Positions 34,976 to 44,104 of a DNA stretch of 64,000 nt are shown piece after piece (position 1 is the stretch's first letter; each line of letters starts with the position of its first letter). Both the position numbers and the translations under genes were made by a program. A model generated the notes under the pieces. That model did no database searches. It was given only the letters and a program-made list of their open reading frames with translations, and was not told the DNA's origin. This stretch comes from Anaerolineae bacterium (lineage in GTDB: Bacteria; Chloroflexota; Anaerolineae; 4572-78; J111): assembly GCA_023382535.1 (NCBI GenBank), contig JAHDWA010000008.1, positions 193,213 through 257,212 on the forward strand, in the 5' to 3' direction.

Positions 34976-36562
34976 ATGGCCGAATCACCCAAAGTCTATC
35001 CCCGCTTCACCCTTGTCCAACGCCTGGAACACTGGGTCATGGCGATCACGTTCACGATGCTGTGCCTGACCGGCCTGCCGCAGAGCTACTCCTTGACGAC
35101 CTGGGGTGACTGGATCATCGCTACATTGGGTGGCATTGAAACTGTGCGGATTATTCACCGGGTATCGGCCATCGGTTTTATGCTGGTGCTGCTCTTCCAC
35201 ACGATCGCCGTGTTCTACCGGATTTACGTGAAGCGGGTTCGCCTGACCATGCTGCCTACGCTCAAAGATGCCACCGATCTGCTGGACAGCGTCCGCTACC
35301 AGCTAGGGCTAACTCAACACCCTCCCAAACTTCCTCGCTATACCTTTGCCGAAAAGATGGAATATTGGGCCGTGATTTGGGGCGGGGTCATCATGGTCAT
35401 CACCGGCTTTATGCTCTGGAATCCCATCGCCACCACCCGCTTTTTCCCCGGTGAATTTGTCCCGGCGGCCAAGGCCGCCCACGGGGCTGAAGCCCTGCTG
35501 GCTTTTCTGGCCATCATTATCTGGCATTTTTACTGGGTTCATCTAAAGGACTTTAACCGTTCCATCTTTACCGGCTACCTCACCCGCCAGCAGATGCTGC
35601 ATGAACATGCCGCCGAATTGGAAGAGATCGAGTCGGGACGCATCCCGCCGCCCCCCCCGCCCGACGTTAGGCTCCGCCGCGAGCGTATCTTTACACCGGT
35701 TGCTTCGATCATCACAGCCGTGGGTCTGGTGAGCCTGTACGGGTTTGTCACTTTTGAACAAACCGCTATTACCACTGTACCGCCGGCTGAAACCGTTGTC
35801 GCCTTTCTCCCGGCCACGCCCACGCCGACTCCAATCCCAACGCCCACGCCTGTCCCGACCCCGACGGTGCCGGGTCAGGAGACACAAGAGGCTCAGGGGG
35901 TTCAGGAAGTTGTGTCGCGTGATGCCCCGCTCATTACTCACCCTGTGGAGGGGCGGGAGGACTGCCTGGAGTGTCACGATTTGGACGGCATGCTGCCCTT
36001 CCCGGAGAATCACGAAGGCTGGCCGAATTCAACCTGCACTGTCTGTCATTCCACGGAACAAGTCAACCCGCCGCCCCCAGCCGTCCAGCATAAAATTAAA
36101 GGACGGGAAGACTGTTTGAAGTGTCACGAACTCGATACCCTGCCGGACAGCCATCAGGCAGCTAACTTTACCAGCGAAGACTGCATGATCTGCCATCTTC
36201 CAGAGGATGAAGCTGTAGCCCAGAACGAAGCTGAAGAAGCGCCCGCCGAAGCAGAAGAAAGCGCCACCAGTGAACCAGAAGCCGCCGCGCCGGTGGGTGA
36301 TGTCAGTCTTTCCCAGGATCTCTTGCCGTTGCTTCAGGAAAATTGCGGAACCTGTCACGGCGAAATTGCCATGGGCGGCCTGAATGTCACTAATTACGAG
36401 GCTCTGGCCAAGGGAGGTGCGAACGGCCCCGCCTTTGTGCCCGGCTCGCCCGACGAAAGTATCATTGTGAAGACGATGCAGGGAGAACACCGGCGCAAGT
36501 TAGAAGGGCAAGACCTGCAAATGCTGATAGCCTGGATTGCTGCCGGGGCTGAAAATAATTGA
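34976..36562 (+). CDS. Cytochrome b (FdhI/b561-like) fused to c-type haem modules
   Basis: 528 residues. About 1-215 is a four-helix di-haem b domain with His in LEHWVMA, IIHRVSA, LLFHTIA and IIIWHFYWVH. A fifth helix lies near 243-262, then a Thr/Pro linker. After that come two di-haem segments (CLECH...PFPENH...CTVCH; CLKCH...CMICH) and a terminal single-haem domain (NCGTCHGEIAMGGL) like those in planctomycete-type cytochromes. Five CxxCH in total. The fusion wires a membrane quinol site directly to periplasmic c haems. Co-transcribed with the nonahaem protein. Confidence 0.88.
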   Translation: MAESPKVYPRFTLVQRLEHWVMAITFTMLCLTGLPQSYSLTTWGDWIIATLGGIETVRIIHRVSAIGFMLVLLFHTIAVFYRIYVKRVRLTMLPTLKDATDLLDSVRYQLGLTQHPPKLPRYTFAEKMEYWAVIWGGVIMVITGFMLWNPIATTRFFPGEFVPAAKAAHGAEALLAFLAIIIWHFYWVHLKDFNRSIFTGYLTRQQMLHEHAAELEEIESGRIPPPPPPDVRLRRERIFTPVASIITAVGLVSLYGFVTFEQTAITTVPPAETVVAFLPATPTPTPIPTPTPVPTPTVPGQETQEAQGVQEVVSRDAPLITHPVEGREDCLECHDLDGMLPFPENHEGWPNSTCTVCHSTEQVNPPPPAVQHKIKGREDCLKCHELDTLPDSHQAANFTSEDCMICHLPEDEAVAQNEAEEAPAEAEESATSEPEAAAPVGDVSLSQDLLPLLQENCGTCHGEIAMGGLNVTNYEALAKGGANGPAFVPGSPDESIIVKTMQGEHRRKLEGQDLQMLIAWIAAGAENN

Positions 36563-36568
36563 GCGAGG

Positions 36569-36633
36569 GTGACAAGTGTCGCCTATTTGGGTGACATTTG
36601 TTACTACTTTATAGCTGCCTAATTGCATAAGAT
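36569..36633 (+). promoter_or_regulatory. Paired operator boxes upstream of the NapC-like gene
   Basis: Boxes GTGACAAGTGTCGC (36569-36582) and GTGACATTTGTTAC (36591-36604), 22 bp apart. A weak -10 (TAAGAT, 36628-36633) would put the second box at about -42.5. An alternative -10 (TATAGC, 36610) would not fit that geometry. Confidence 0.55.
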
Positions 36634-36706
36634 AGCTCTATGTTTCACAACTAGACTTGGGCCTGCTTGTCTTTAGGTCCTGCCGTCAGTTCCAAAGGAG
36701 GAAACG

Positions 36707-38584
36707 ATGCGCAGAATGTTAGGGTGGTTTACTCGTTTGCGACCCCCTATTCGCTGGATTGTAGGGGTGGTAATCGTCATTGTCTTGCTGCTCATGGCGG
36801 TCACGGTTAGCGCTACGACCTGGGAGTATACCAACAGCCCTGAATTTTGTGGCACGGTCTGCCACACCATGCCCCCTGAATACACAGCTTACCAGGTTTC
36901 ACCTCACGCCCGCGTTGACTGCGTGGACTGCCACCTGGGCCGGGAGAGCTTTCTTTTGACGGTCCCCCGCAAAGCGAGAGAGGTGAACCATGTGATCAAT
37001 GCTCTCACCCAGGCTTACGAACCGCCGATTTACGTCAAAAATTTGCGTCCGGCCCGCGATACGTGCGAACGCTGCCATAACCCGGATAAATTCTCTTCGG
37101 ATACCTTTGTTGAACGCAAACGATACAGTGAGGATGAAGCCAACTCCGCGGAAAGTATCTTCCTGGTTCTCAAGACCGGAGGCGGTACCCGGCGCGAGGG
37201 TCTGGGACGAGGCATTCATTGGCATATCGAAAATGAAGTCTGGTACTACACCGACGATCCGCTCAAGCAGACTATTCCCTATATCAAAGAAATAAGGCCT
37301 GATGGGCAGGTCATCGAGTACTTGGATGCGGAAGCCGGCTTACCCCCTGACTTCGGCAAAGAAGTCCAGGCGAACTTGCAGCGGATGGACTGTATTGATT
37401 GCCACAACCGTATTTCGCACCTGTTCCGCTCCCCGGCTGACTCGATGGACCAGGTTCTGGCTCGCCGCCAGGTTGACAGCAGCATTCCCTTTATTAAAGA
37501 GCAGGGTGTCCGGGTTCTAAACCAGAAGTACGCTAATACCGAAGAGGGCTTGCAGGCTATCGAAGGCCTGGCGAGCTGGTATCAGGAAAACCAACCGGAT
37601 TTTTATGCTCAAAATAAAGAGGCGGTCCAGAACGCTGTCAGCGCGATCAAGGACATCTATACCGCGACCGTGTTCCCCAACATGGGGGTAGGCTGGCAAA
37701 CCCATCCAAACAACCTGGGCCACAAGGAGTTTCCTGGCTGCTTCCGCTGCCATGATGGCAAGCATACTTCGGTGGAAGGCGAGACGATCCGTTTAGAGTG
37801 TAATGTCTGCCATTCTATTCCTGAAATCGTGGATAAAGAAAAAGCCCCGCCGGTCATCACGATTGATAAGCCGGACGAGCCGGAGTCGCACCGGGACTCT
37901 AACTGGCTGGCCCGCCATCGTTACCAGTTCGATCTGACTTGCGCTGAATGTCATGATGTCAGCAATCCTGGCGGGACTGACAACAGCAGCTTCTGTGCCA
38001 ACAGCGGCTGTCACGCGACGGAGTGGAAGTTTGTTGGCCTGGATGCGCCGGCCATCCGGGCCATGGTTGAACCGCCCCAAGTACCCGGCTCCGGCGAGCC
38101 TCGACCGGTGCCGCACCCCATCGGCCCGGAAACCGACTGCCAAATTTGCCATGCCTCTGACGGGGTGCGGCCCTTCCCGGCCAATCACGCCAATTTTGAG
38201 CCAGCCATGTGTACGCTGTGCCACCAACCCAGTTCGGCTGAGACAAGCGGCCCGGTCACGCCGGTAGCAATTCCGGAGATTCCCCACCTGGTGGAGGGTC
38301 AGGAGGATCAGTGCCTGGCCTGCCACGATCAGGATGCGCTGGTTCCTTTCCCGGCCAATCACCAGTCGCTGGGCACAGATACGTGCCTTATGTGTCACCA
38401 ACAGGCAGAACCCGCTCCGGCTGAGGCTGAGGATGAGAAACGGCCTGGAACTCCTCACGCAGTAGAAGAAGGGTGGCAGGATTGTCTCTTATGCCATAAT
38501 TTGAAAGGGATCAACCCCTTCCCGGCCAACCATGAGGACCGTGAGGTGGAGAAGTGTCTCAATTGCCACAAGCCGGAAGAATGA
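36707..38584 (+). CDS. NapC/NirT-like multihaem cytochrome with extended C-terminus
   Basis: 625 residues. N-terminal membrane anchor (about 17-40) and a NapC/NrfH-like quinol-oxidising head. The first haem motif is CGTVCHTM, with three residues between the cysteines, followed by CVDCH, CERCH and CIDCH. Middle: CFRCH, CNVCH, CAECH and an odd CANSGCH with four residues between. C-terminus: three repeats of a di-haem unit with PFPANH between the haems. Twelve CxxCH plus two variants. Likely takes electrons from menaquinol and hands them to the multihaem proteins encoded downstream. Ribosome site GGAGG lies 5 bases ahead of the ATG. Confidence 0.9.
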   Translation: MRRMLGWFTRLRPPIRWIVGVVIVIVLLLMAVTVSATTWEYTNSPEFCGTVCHTMPPEYTAYQVSPHARVDCVDCHLGRESFLLTVPRKAREVNHVINALTQAYEPPIYVKNLRPARDTCERCHNPDKFSSDTFVERKRYSEDEANSAESIFLVLKTGGGTRREGLGRGIHWHIENEVWYYTDDPLKQTIPYIKEIRPDGQVIEYLDAEAGLPPDFGKEVQANLQRMDCIDCHNRISHLFRSPADSMDQVLARRQVDSSIPFIKEQGVRVLNQKYANTEEGLQAIEGLASWYQENQPDFYAQNKEAVQNAVSAIKDIYTATVFPNMGVGWQTHPNNLGHKEFPGCFRCHDGKHTSVEGETIRLECNVCHSIPEIVDKEKAPPVITIDKPDEPESHRDSNWLARHRYQFDLTCAECHDVSNPGGTDNSSFCANSGCHATEWKFVGLDAPAIRAMVEPPQVPGSGEPRPVPHPIGPETDCQICHASDGVRPFPANHANFEPAMCTLCHQPSSAETSGPVTPVAIPEIPHLVEGQEDQCLACHDQDALVPFPANHQSLGTDTCLMCHQQAEPAPAEAEDEKRPGTPHAVEEGWQDCLLCHNLKGINPFPANHEDREVEKCLNCHKPEE

Positions 38585-38798
38585 TGGTTTTGGTTTGTGG
38601 GTCGGTAGGGTATTTGATCTAGTTTTGAAAGGAGGTGGTTGCTAAAAGCTGAATAAAAACTCCCTAAAATACCGCCACAGTATTGAGGGGACAAATAACC
38701 AATTCTCAATGAAAGGGGGTCAGCCGAAAACCAATTTGATCTTCACCAAAATTATGAAGCAACAACGAAAGACTTAGCTTTTGGAGGTGAGTGTTACC

Positions 38799-40898
38799 AT
38801 GAAAAAAACAATAATCTTGCTCACCGTCGGTTTAGTTGTCGTCCTCGTTGTGGGAGTCATCAGCTTTGCCCGTTTATCCGTTACCGATATCGTCAGCGCC
38901 CAGGAAGCCGTAGAAATTCCTTTCCTGGAGGAGTGGCAGTCTTCTGGCCACGCCGACGCGACGGCTGAGGCATTTGTGCATTGGGACGAGGAGTCCCCGG
39001 CGGAAGTTCCCGAAAACTGTGCCAAATGTCACAGCACGCCCGGTTACCTTGACTTTGTCGGTGCGGACGGATCTGCAGCGGGCACGGTAGACAAAACCGC
39101 GCCCATCGGCACGGTGGTCGAGTGTGTGGCCTGCCACAACAATGCGACTCTGGTCATGGATAGTGTGGTCATGCCCTCGGGGGTGGAAATCGTTGGCCTC
39201 GGCGACGAGTCCCGCTGTATGCAGTGCCACCAGGGCCGGGCTTCCACTGTCCAGGTTGATGAGTCCATTGCCAATGCAAATCTAACCGACGTTGACACCG
39301 TAAGTCCAGACCTAGGCTTTACCAACATCCACTACTTTGCCGCGGCCGCCACCAAGTATGGCACTGTGGCCAAAGGCGGCTACCAGTATGAAGGTAAGTC
39401 GTACGATGGCAACTTTGCCCACGTGGAAGAGTTTGACACTTGTATTGAGTGCCATGATTCCCACACGCTGCAAGTGAAAGTTGAAGCCTGCCAGGGTTGT
39501 CACGAAGGCGTCGCTTCCGTTGAGGACCTGAAAAACATCCGTATGCCCGGCTCGCTGGTAGACTATGATGGCGATGGCGACACCGAAGAAGGTATCGCCG
39601 CCGAAATCGCGGGTATGCAGGAGACGCTCTACGCGGCCATCCAAACCTACGCCATCGAAAAGAGTCAAGCGCCTATCGTCTACGAGCCGGCCACGCACCC
39701 GTACTTCTTCCTCGATACCAACAAGAACGGCGCGGCTGACCCGGACGAGGCCAACGGCGATAATCGCTACAATGCCTGGACGGCTCGCCTGGCCAAGGCT
39801 GCCTTCAACTATCAGGTGTCCATCAAAGACCCCGGCGCCTATGCTCACGGCGGCAAGTACATCATCCAACTGCTGTACGACTCCACCGAAGACTTGAACG
39901 CTGCCCTGTCTACGCCCGTTGACCTGTCCAACGCCAATCGGATTGACGATGGTCACTTTGCCGGGTCAGAAGAGGCGTTCCGCCACTGGGATGCAGAGGG
40001 CGAAGTGCCGGCGACCTGCGCCAAGTGTCACTCTGCGGAAGGGCTGCCCACGTTCCTGAAGGACGGGGCCAATGTCTCTGTACATCCTTCCAACGGGCTG
40101 CAGTGCGCGACCTGCCACAACGACTTGACCACCTTCTCCCGCTATGAGGTTGAAGAGGTCCGGTTCCCCAGCGGCGCGGTGCTCAGCCTCGACAATCCTG
40201 ATGCCAACCTGTGCTTGAACTGCCATCAGGGGCGCGAGTCGACGGTGAGCGTCAACAACCTGATCGAAGGACTGGACCCGGACGCAGGGAGCGAGCAACT
40301 GCGCTTCTTGAACGTCCACTACTTTGCTGCTGGCGCGACTCTCTTTGGCACCGAAGCCAAGGGCGCCTACGAGTACGAGGGCAAGACCTATGTCGGCCGG
40401 TTTGAGCACGTCGAAGAGGCCGACACTTGCATCGAGTGCCACAACACTCATGGCCTTGAGGTCAAGGTAGAGCTGTGCTCCGATTGCCATGGCGACGTGG
40501 CTAGTGAGGAAGATCTGCGGGCCATCCGCGAATCTGGCGACGACTTTGATGGCGATGGCGACACTGACGAGGGCCTGGCCGCTGAGATTGATACCATGCG
40601 CGAGGCGCTGTATGCCGCTATCCAGGATTACGCCACGAATACGGCTGGCGCTGATCTGGTATACAATTCGCAGAGCTATCCCTACTTCTTTGCCGACGCC
40701 AACGGAAACGGCGAAGCCGACGCTGACGAGGAAGCTTACTCTGCCTGGACGCCGCGCTTGCTGCAAGCTGCCTACAACTACCAGTACAGTACCAAGGATC
40801 CGGGTACATTTGCCCACAACGGCCTGTACATCATCCAGACGCTCTATGACAGCCTGGAAGATCTCGGCGCTGACGTCAGCACAATGACCCGGCCATAA
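38799..40898 (+). CDS. Decahaem cytochrome built from two pentahaem repeats
   Basis: 699 residues from ATG 38799 (GGAGGTGAG upstream; an in-frame TTG at 38781 is less likely). N-terminal signal/anchor helix (about 4-24). Ten CxxCH in two homologous halves, each ordered C-x2-CH five times with LNVHYFAA/TNIHYFAA, YEGK-Y-G and DTCIECH blocks. Each half also has a Ca-binding-like loop (DYDGDGDTEEG / DFDGDGDTDEG), a YPYFF-D-NGNGEAD loop, and a C-terminal GKYIIQLLYDS / GLYIIQTLYDS segment. No enzyme signature is seen; it looks like an electron conduit or storage cytochrome exposed outside the membrane. A terminator follows. Confidence 0.88.
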   Translation: MKKTIILLTVGLVVVLVVGVISFARLSVTDIVSAQEAVEIPFLEEWQSSGHADATAEAFVHWDEESPAEVPENCAKCHSTPGYLDFVGADGSAAGTVDKTAPIGTVVECVACHNNATLVMDSVVMPSGVEIVGLGDESRCMQCHQGRASTVQVDESIANANLTDVDTVSPDLGFTNIHYFAAAATKYGTVAKGGYQYEGKSYDGNFAHVEEFDTCIECHDSHTLQVKVEACQGCHEGVASVEDLKNIRMPGSLVDYDGDGDTEEGIAAEIAGMQETLYAAIQTYAIEKSQAPIVYEPATHPYFFLDTNKNGAADPDEANGDNRYNAWTARLAKAAFNYQVSIKDPGAYAHGGKYIIQLLYDSTEDLNAALSTPVDLSNANRIDDGHFAGSEEAFRHWDAEGEVPATCAKCHSAEGLPTFLKDGANVSVHPSNGLQCATCHNDLTTFSRYEVEEVRFPSGAVLSLDNPDANLCLNCHQGRESTVSVNNLIEGLDPDAGSEQLRFLNVHYFAAGATLFGTEAKGAYEYEGKTYVGRFEHVEEADTCIECHNTHGLEVKVELCSDCHGDVASEEDLRAIRESGDDFDGDGDTDEGLAAEIDTMREALYAAIQDYATNTAGADLVYNSQSYPYFFADANGNGEADADEEAYSAWTPRLLQAAYNYQYSTKDPGTFAHNGLYIIQTLYDSLEDLGADVSTMTRP

Positions 40899-40957
40899 CG
40901 TTATCACCCCCCGTAGGGATGAAAACCTATTCAGCCCTACTACCTCTCCAAAAAAGG

Positions 40958-40988
40958 GCCGAGCATACCTCATGCTCGGCTCTTTTTA
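40958..40988 (+). terminator. Terminator after the duplicated pentahaem gene
   Basis: GCCGAGCAT, ACCTC loop, ATGCTCGGC, then TCTTTTTATTT. Confidence 0.9.
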
Positions 40989-41034
40989 TTTACTCCATTA
41001 GATACAACAAGATAGGAAGAAAAACACAAAATTT

Positions 41035-41077
41035 GTGACAAATATCACTACTCAATAGAGCTAATTTCATTTAAAAT
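41035..41077 (+). promoter_or_regulatory. Operator box and promoter of the OmcA/MtrC-like gene
   Basis: GTGACAAATATCAC at 41035-41048, embedded in TTTGTGACAAATATCACTA. A -10 TAAAAT at 41072-41077 puts the box at about -42.5. Only one good box is seen here. The leader from 41078 to 41326 is long and contains an orphan AAAGGAGGT with no start codon in reach. No gene was found in the 40899-41326 gap. Confidence 0.6.
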
Positions 41078-41326
41078 CAGGCAAGGTTTTTGTCTGTGTT
41101 CTGGCGAAGCTTTTTCCCGCCTGGACACAGGTCGCAGAATCTGATTATCTAGCTAAAGGAGGTAAACTGTCTATCGGGGCTTGATATAAGCAAAGGGAAA
41201 TGTCTAAAATCTCCATAGAAAGGGGGTACATTCAAAAAAGGTATTCTAAACCCTGCCATTGGATAACCAGGCATAAACTACATTATCGTTTTGAACCTGG
41301 ATTGTTTGTCTAAGAGGAGTTCACAC

Positions 41327-43582
41327 ATGCAAACTAAATATATCTATCTCTTAATGGGAGTGGCTCTGGTATTATGTCTGGGGTTCGTTGCCTACCAATC
41401 GGCCCCGGCCTTGGCTGCCCCCCTCGCTCAAGATCCTGCTGTCCCACCTGAGTCCTGTGCAACCTGTCATAAGGACGCCGGCGCCAAACATCAGGCATCT
41501 TATGATGAGTTGTACCAGGATGGTGTCATTCAAGTTACCGACTTGGCTTACTCGTTTGCCGCTACGGGTACGCACACGGTAACTTTCAAAATGACCAAAG
41601 ATGGCGTTCCCTTTGATGCCGGCAAGGCCGATAACCTGGCCATTTACTTTACACCGTATGCCGGTGGAAAATTCCAGTTTGAGCCGGCTGCCGAAAGACT
41701 ATCACTTAAAGGGGATCTAACTTACGATGGCGAAGGCGGAAACACGAGTACCCTGGTTGGGGATATTTCCGATGTGAGCGGTATTCCTGGCCTCATCGTC
41801 GTGTACGGCAGGGATGAGACAATCGGCACTATCCCTGATACCCGGGTCGCTCAAGCCAGATACCCCTTTGCGGCTATGTTAGAAACGGGATCTGGCGTTG
41901 ATTATGTTTCTGCGGCGAATGTGGCCGGCTGCGAAAAATGCCACTCGGTACCCTACCTCAAGCACGGTTACATCTACGGCCAGGTCAATCAGGATCCCGG
42001 AACCGACTTCTACACCTGTAAAGCCTGCCACCTGGATAACGGCGCAGGCGGCCATTTTGAATGGCAGCTTTTGGTTGATGATCCTGCCGCTGCTGTCGAG
42101 TTTCTCGCAGCCGGAGAAGACGCTCAATTACCACCTGAGCAGGCAGAGAAGTATGCCTATAAAACGTCGGTAATGAACGACGTGCATATGTCGCATGCCA
42201 TGGAATTCCCCTATCCTCAGTCCATGTCAAACTGCGTCACCTGCCACGAAGGCAAACTGGATACTGTATTGGCAGATGCTAACTTCACCGGGGAAACCTG
42301 TAAGAGCTGTCACCCCGTGACCGGTTCCGAGGAACATGGAACCACCGAGCTTGCCCTGATGACCATCATGCCCGAGGATCACAGTGACTTTGACTTGAAC
42401 ACGGAGACCTGCTCCGATTGCCATAGTGCGGAAGGGGGAGCTACCGTATTCAGTGAAATTCACACCGGTTATGACGAGGTGATCTATACCGCCGATGGGC
42501 TGAAGTATTCTGAAGCAGTTAGCGTTACCATTGACAGCGCCTCCTTCGACGGCAGCACGCTCAATATCAAATTCAGCGCGGTTGAGGCTCAGGATGCTGA
42601 TGTTGATGTGACGACCATTACCCCAACTGTGCTGGTCGGGTTGTATGGCTACGACACGAAGGACTACATCATCGGTGCCCACGAAAGACTCTTTGATGAT
42701 AATGGTGATGGCACGATTGACAACAATGACCAGCGCGCTCTGGAATATGTTGTCGGTGAAGAGAATCCGCGCATGAGCACAGTATCGGCAGGAGACGGCA
42801 GTTGGGAAGTGAGCGCAGACCTGTCGGCGTGGACTGATCTGATCACGAGCGGCGCCGTGAAGAGAGTGGAAATCGGGGTCATGCCGGCTTTGCTAAATGC
42901 TGATGGCGTTATGGTGGCGCTCAATGCTCCTTCCAGAACCTTTGACCTGGGGGCCAATGCCTTTGCCGATGACTTCTACAGCCCCATCGCAAAGATTGCT
43001 GGCTGTAACAACTGCCATGATGCGCTGGCAATAAACTTCCATGAACCGGATCATGGCGGGAATGTCGTTGTCTGCCGAATGTGTCACATTACCAAGAGTG
43101 GTGGTTCTCATCTCGAGGTGCAATCCAGATCGCTTGATTCCTATATCCACGCGATCCACTCGTTCCAGGAATTCGACATCGGCGATGTAGACTTTTCTGA
43201 TCCAGTACAAGCCTTGCATTATGAAGAGTATATCTCGTTCCCGTTCCCCACGCATGCCAATACCAACTGTGAATCCTGTCACGTGGAAGGCAAGTATAAT
43301 GTGCCGGATCAGTCCAAGTCGCTCCCAGGTATCCTCTCAGCGACCGATGTCGTTACTACCACGGAAAGAAGCATCACTGATATGCCGTCTTATGTCACCG
43401 GCCCTGCTTCGAGAGCCTGTGGTGGGTGTCACAGAGCTGCATTGATCAATGAAGATAAAGCCGGTGAGCTTATATCTTTCATGCAGCACACCAAACAAGG
43501 TGGTTATCTTATCGAAGCGGGAGAGGACCCCAGCAGCACGCTCAACGGGGTGATTGATGAGATCATGGCTCTCTTCAAGTAA
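41327..43582 (+). CDS. OmcA/MtrC-like decahaem c-type cytochrome
   Basis: 751 residues from ATG 41327 (AGAGGAG upstream). Signal peptide to about residue 31 (APALAAPLA). Ten CxxCH motifs: first near residue 43, a pair near 205 and 229, three between 310 and 365, a greek-key-like beta domain without haem (about 375-555), then four more. This split-beta/pentahaem/split-beta/pentahaem order is the hallmark of MtrC/OmcA outer-surface cytochromes that reduce minerals or electrodes. No lipobox was seen, and no MtrA or porin MtrB gene is nearby, so the route through or along the envelope must differ from Shewanella. Confidence 0.88.
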   Translation: MQTKYIYLLMGVALVLCLGFVAYQSAPALAAPLAQDPAVPPESCATCHKDAGAKHQASYDELYQDGVIQVTDLAYSFAATGTHTVTFKMTKDGVPFDAGKADNLAIYFTPYAGGKFQFEPAAERLSLKGDLTYDGEGGNTSTLVGDISDVSGIPGLIVVYGRDETIGTIPDTRVAQARYPFAAMLETGSGVDYVSAANVAGCEKCHSVPYLKHGYIYGQVNQDPGTDFYTCKACHLDNGAGGHFEWQLLVDDPAAAVEFLAAGEDAQLPPEQAEKYAYKTSVMNDVHMSHAMEFPYPQSMSNCVTCHEGKLDTVLADANFTGETCKSCHPVTGSEEHGTTELALMTIMPEDHSDFDLNTETCSDCHSAEGGATVFSEIHTGYDEVIYTADGLKYSEAVSVTIDSASFDGSTLNIKFSAVEAQDADVDVTTITPTVLVGLYGYDTKDYIIGAHERLFDDNGDGTIDNNDQRALEYVVGEENPRMSTVSAGDGSWEVSADLSAWTDLITSGAVKRVEIGVMPALLNADGVMVALNAPSRTFDLGANAFADDFYSPIAKIAGCNNCHDALAINFHEPDHGGNVVVCRMCHITKSGGSHLEVQSRSLDSYIHAIHSFQEFDIGDVDFSDPVQALHYEEYISFPFPTHANTNCESCHVEGKYNVPDQSKSLPGILSATDVVTTTERSITDMPSYVTGPASRACGGCHRAALINEDKAGELISFMQHTKQGGYLIEAGEDPSSTLNGVIDEIMALFK

Positions 43583-43664
43583 GTGAAGCATGTGAGGTGG
43601 GTTTCAGTCCACCTCAGTTAAGTAAAGATATGAGACCTCTCGAAATTTAGGGGGGGCACTGAAG

Positions 43665-43696
43665 ACCGGGCGTATCACAACGCCCGGTCGTTCTTT
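43665..43696 (+). terminator. Terminator after the OmcA/MtrC-like gene
   Basis: ACCGGGCG, 8-nt loop, CGCCCGGT, then CGTTCTTT. A smaller hairpin (GAGGTGG / CCACCTC) lies earlier at about 43593-43616. Confidence 0.8.
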
Positions 43697-43751
43697 GCGC
43701 CTGTACATCGTCTCCACCCCATTTCCCCACACCTTTCGCCCCATCAGGGTG

Positions 43752-43840
43752 GGGTAAATACCCTATCCTTGTCCCTTAACCCCCCATCTTACCCGGGCTT
43801 ATCCGGACTAATCCCCTCACCAGAATGGGGATAACCCCAT
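43752..43840 (+). promoter_or_regulatory. Palindromes upstream of the c/FeS/NrfD operon
   Basis: GGGTAAATACCC (43752-43763) and ATGGGGATAACCCCAT (43825-43840). A possible -10 TATAGT lies at 43865-43870 with no clear -35. The GTGA-N6-TCAC box of the other cytochrome units is absent, so this operon may be controlled differently. The remaining 43583-43919 sequence is C-rich, with no gene. Confidence 0.4.
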
Positions 43841-43919
43841 ATAGAGTCAGCCAGCCCGCAATGTTATAGTAAGTGTAGCGAAAAACCATCTAACATGGAT
43901 TGAGAAAGGAAGGTTTAAG

Positions 43920-44048
43920 ATGTCCACCGAATTATTCCTCGGCCTCTTTGTTTTTGTTGGGCTGGCCCTGCTGCGCTTGGGCTTACCGCTGCTGCTCCTG
44001 TGGCTGCTGGGCAAAACCCTGCGCTATCTCCAGACAGCCCTTCCTTGA
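43920..44048 (+). CDS. Small membrane protein (42 aa)
   Basis: ATG 43920, preceded by AGGAAGG, ends at TGA 44046-44048. The product is one leucine-rich hydrophobic helix (ELFLGLFVFVGLALLRLG and onward) with a short basic C-terminus (GKTLRYLQTALP). It lies 56 bp ahead of the heptahaem gene and is probably the first gene of that operon. It may be a small structural subunit of the NrfD complex. No homology recognised. Confidence 0.6.
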   Translation: MSTELFLGLFVFVGLALLRLGLPLLLLWLLGKTLRYLQTALP

Positions 44049-44104
44049 GCGCTCATTTTCATTCAAAAACCCATCCACCGACTACTGTCTTCGAGGAGAA
44101 AGCT

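Noticed and set aside
38620..38660. AAAGGAGGT followed by a very short frame upstream of 38799 (and a similar orphan site near 41156)
   Set aside because: Only a five-codon frame or none follows; leader peptides cannot be supported from sequence alone.
39966..40973. 335-codon open frame opposite the duplicated cytochrome
   Set aside because: Mirror of the pentahaem gene's codon bias; the plus strand has ten haem motifs and a signal peptide.
41013..41070. Second operator box near 41035
   Set aside because: Neither the upstream nor the downstream position 22 bp away matches; only a TCAT half-site at 41067.
43745..43765. NarL heptamer pair in GGGTAAATACCC
   Set aside because: The TAC halves diverge from the centre rather than lying at the outer ends, so it is not a 7-2-7 NarL site.
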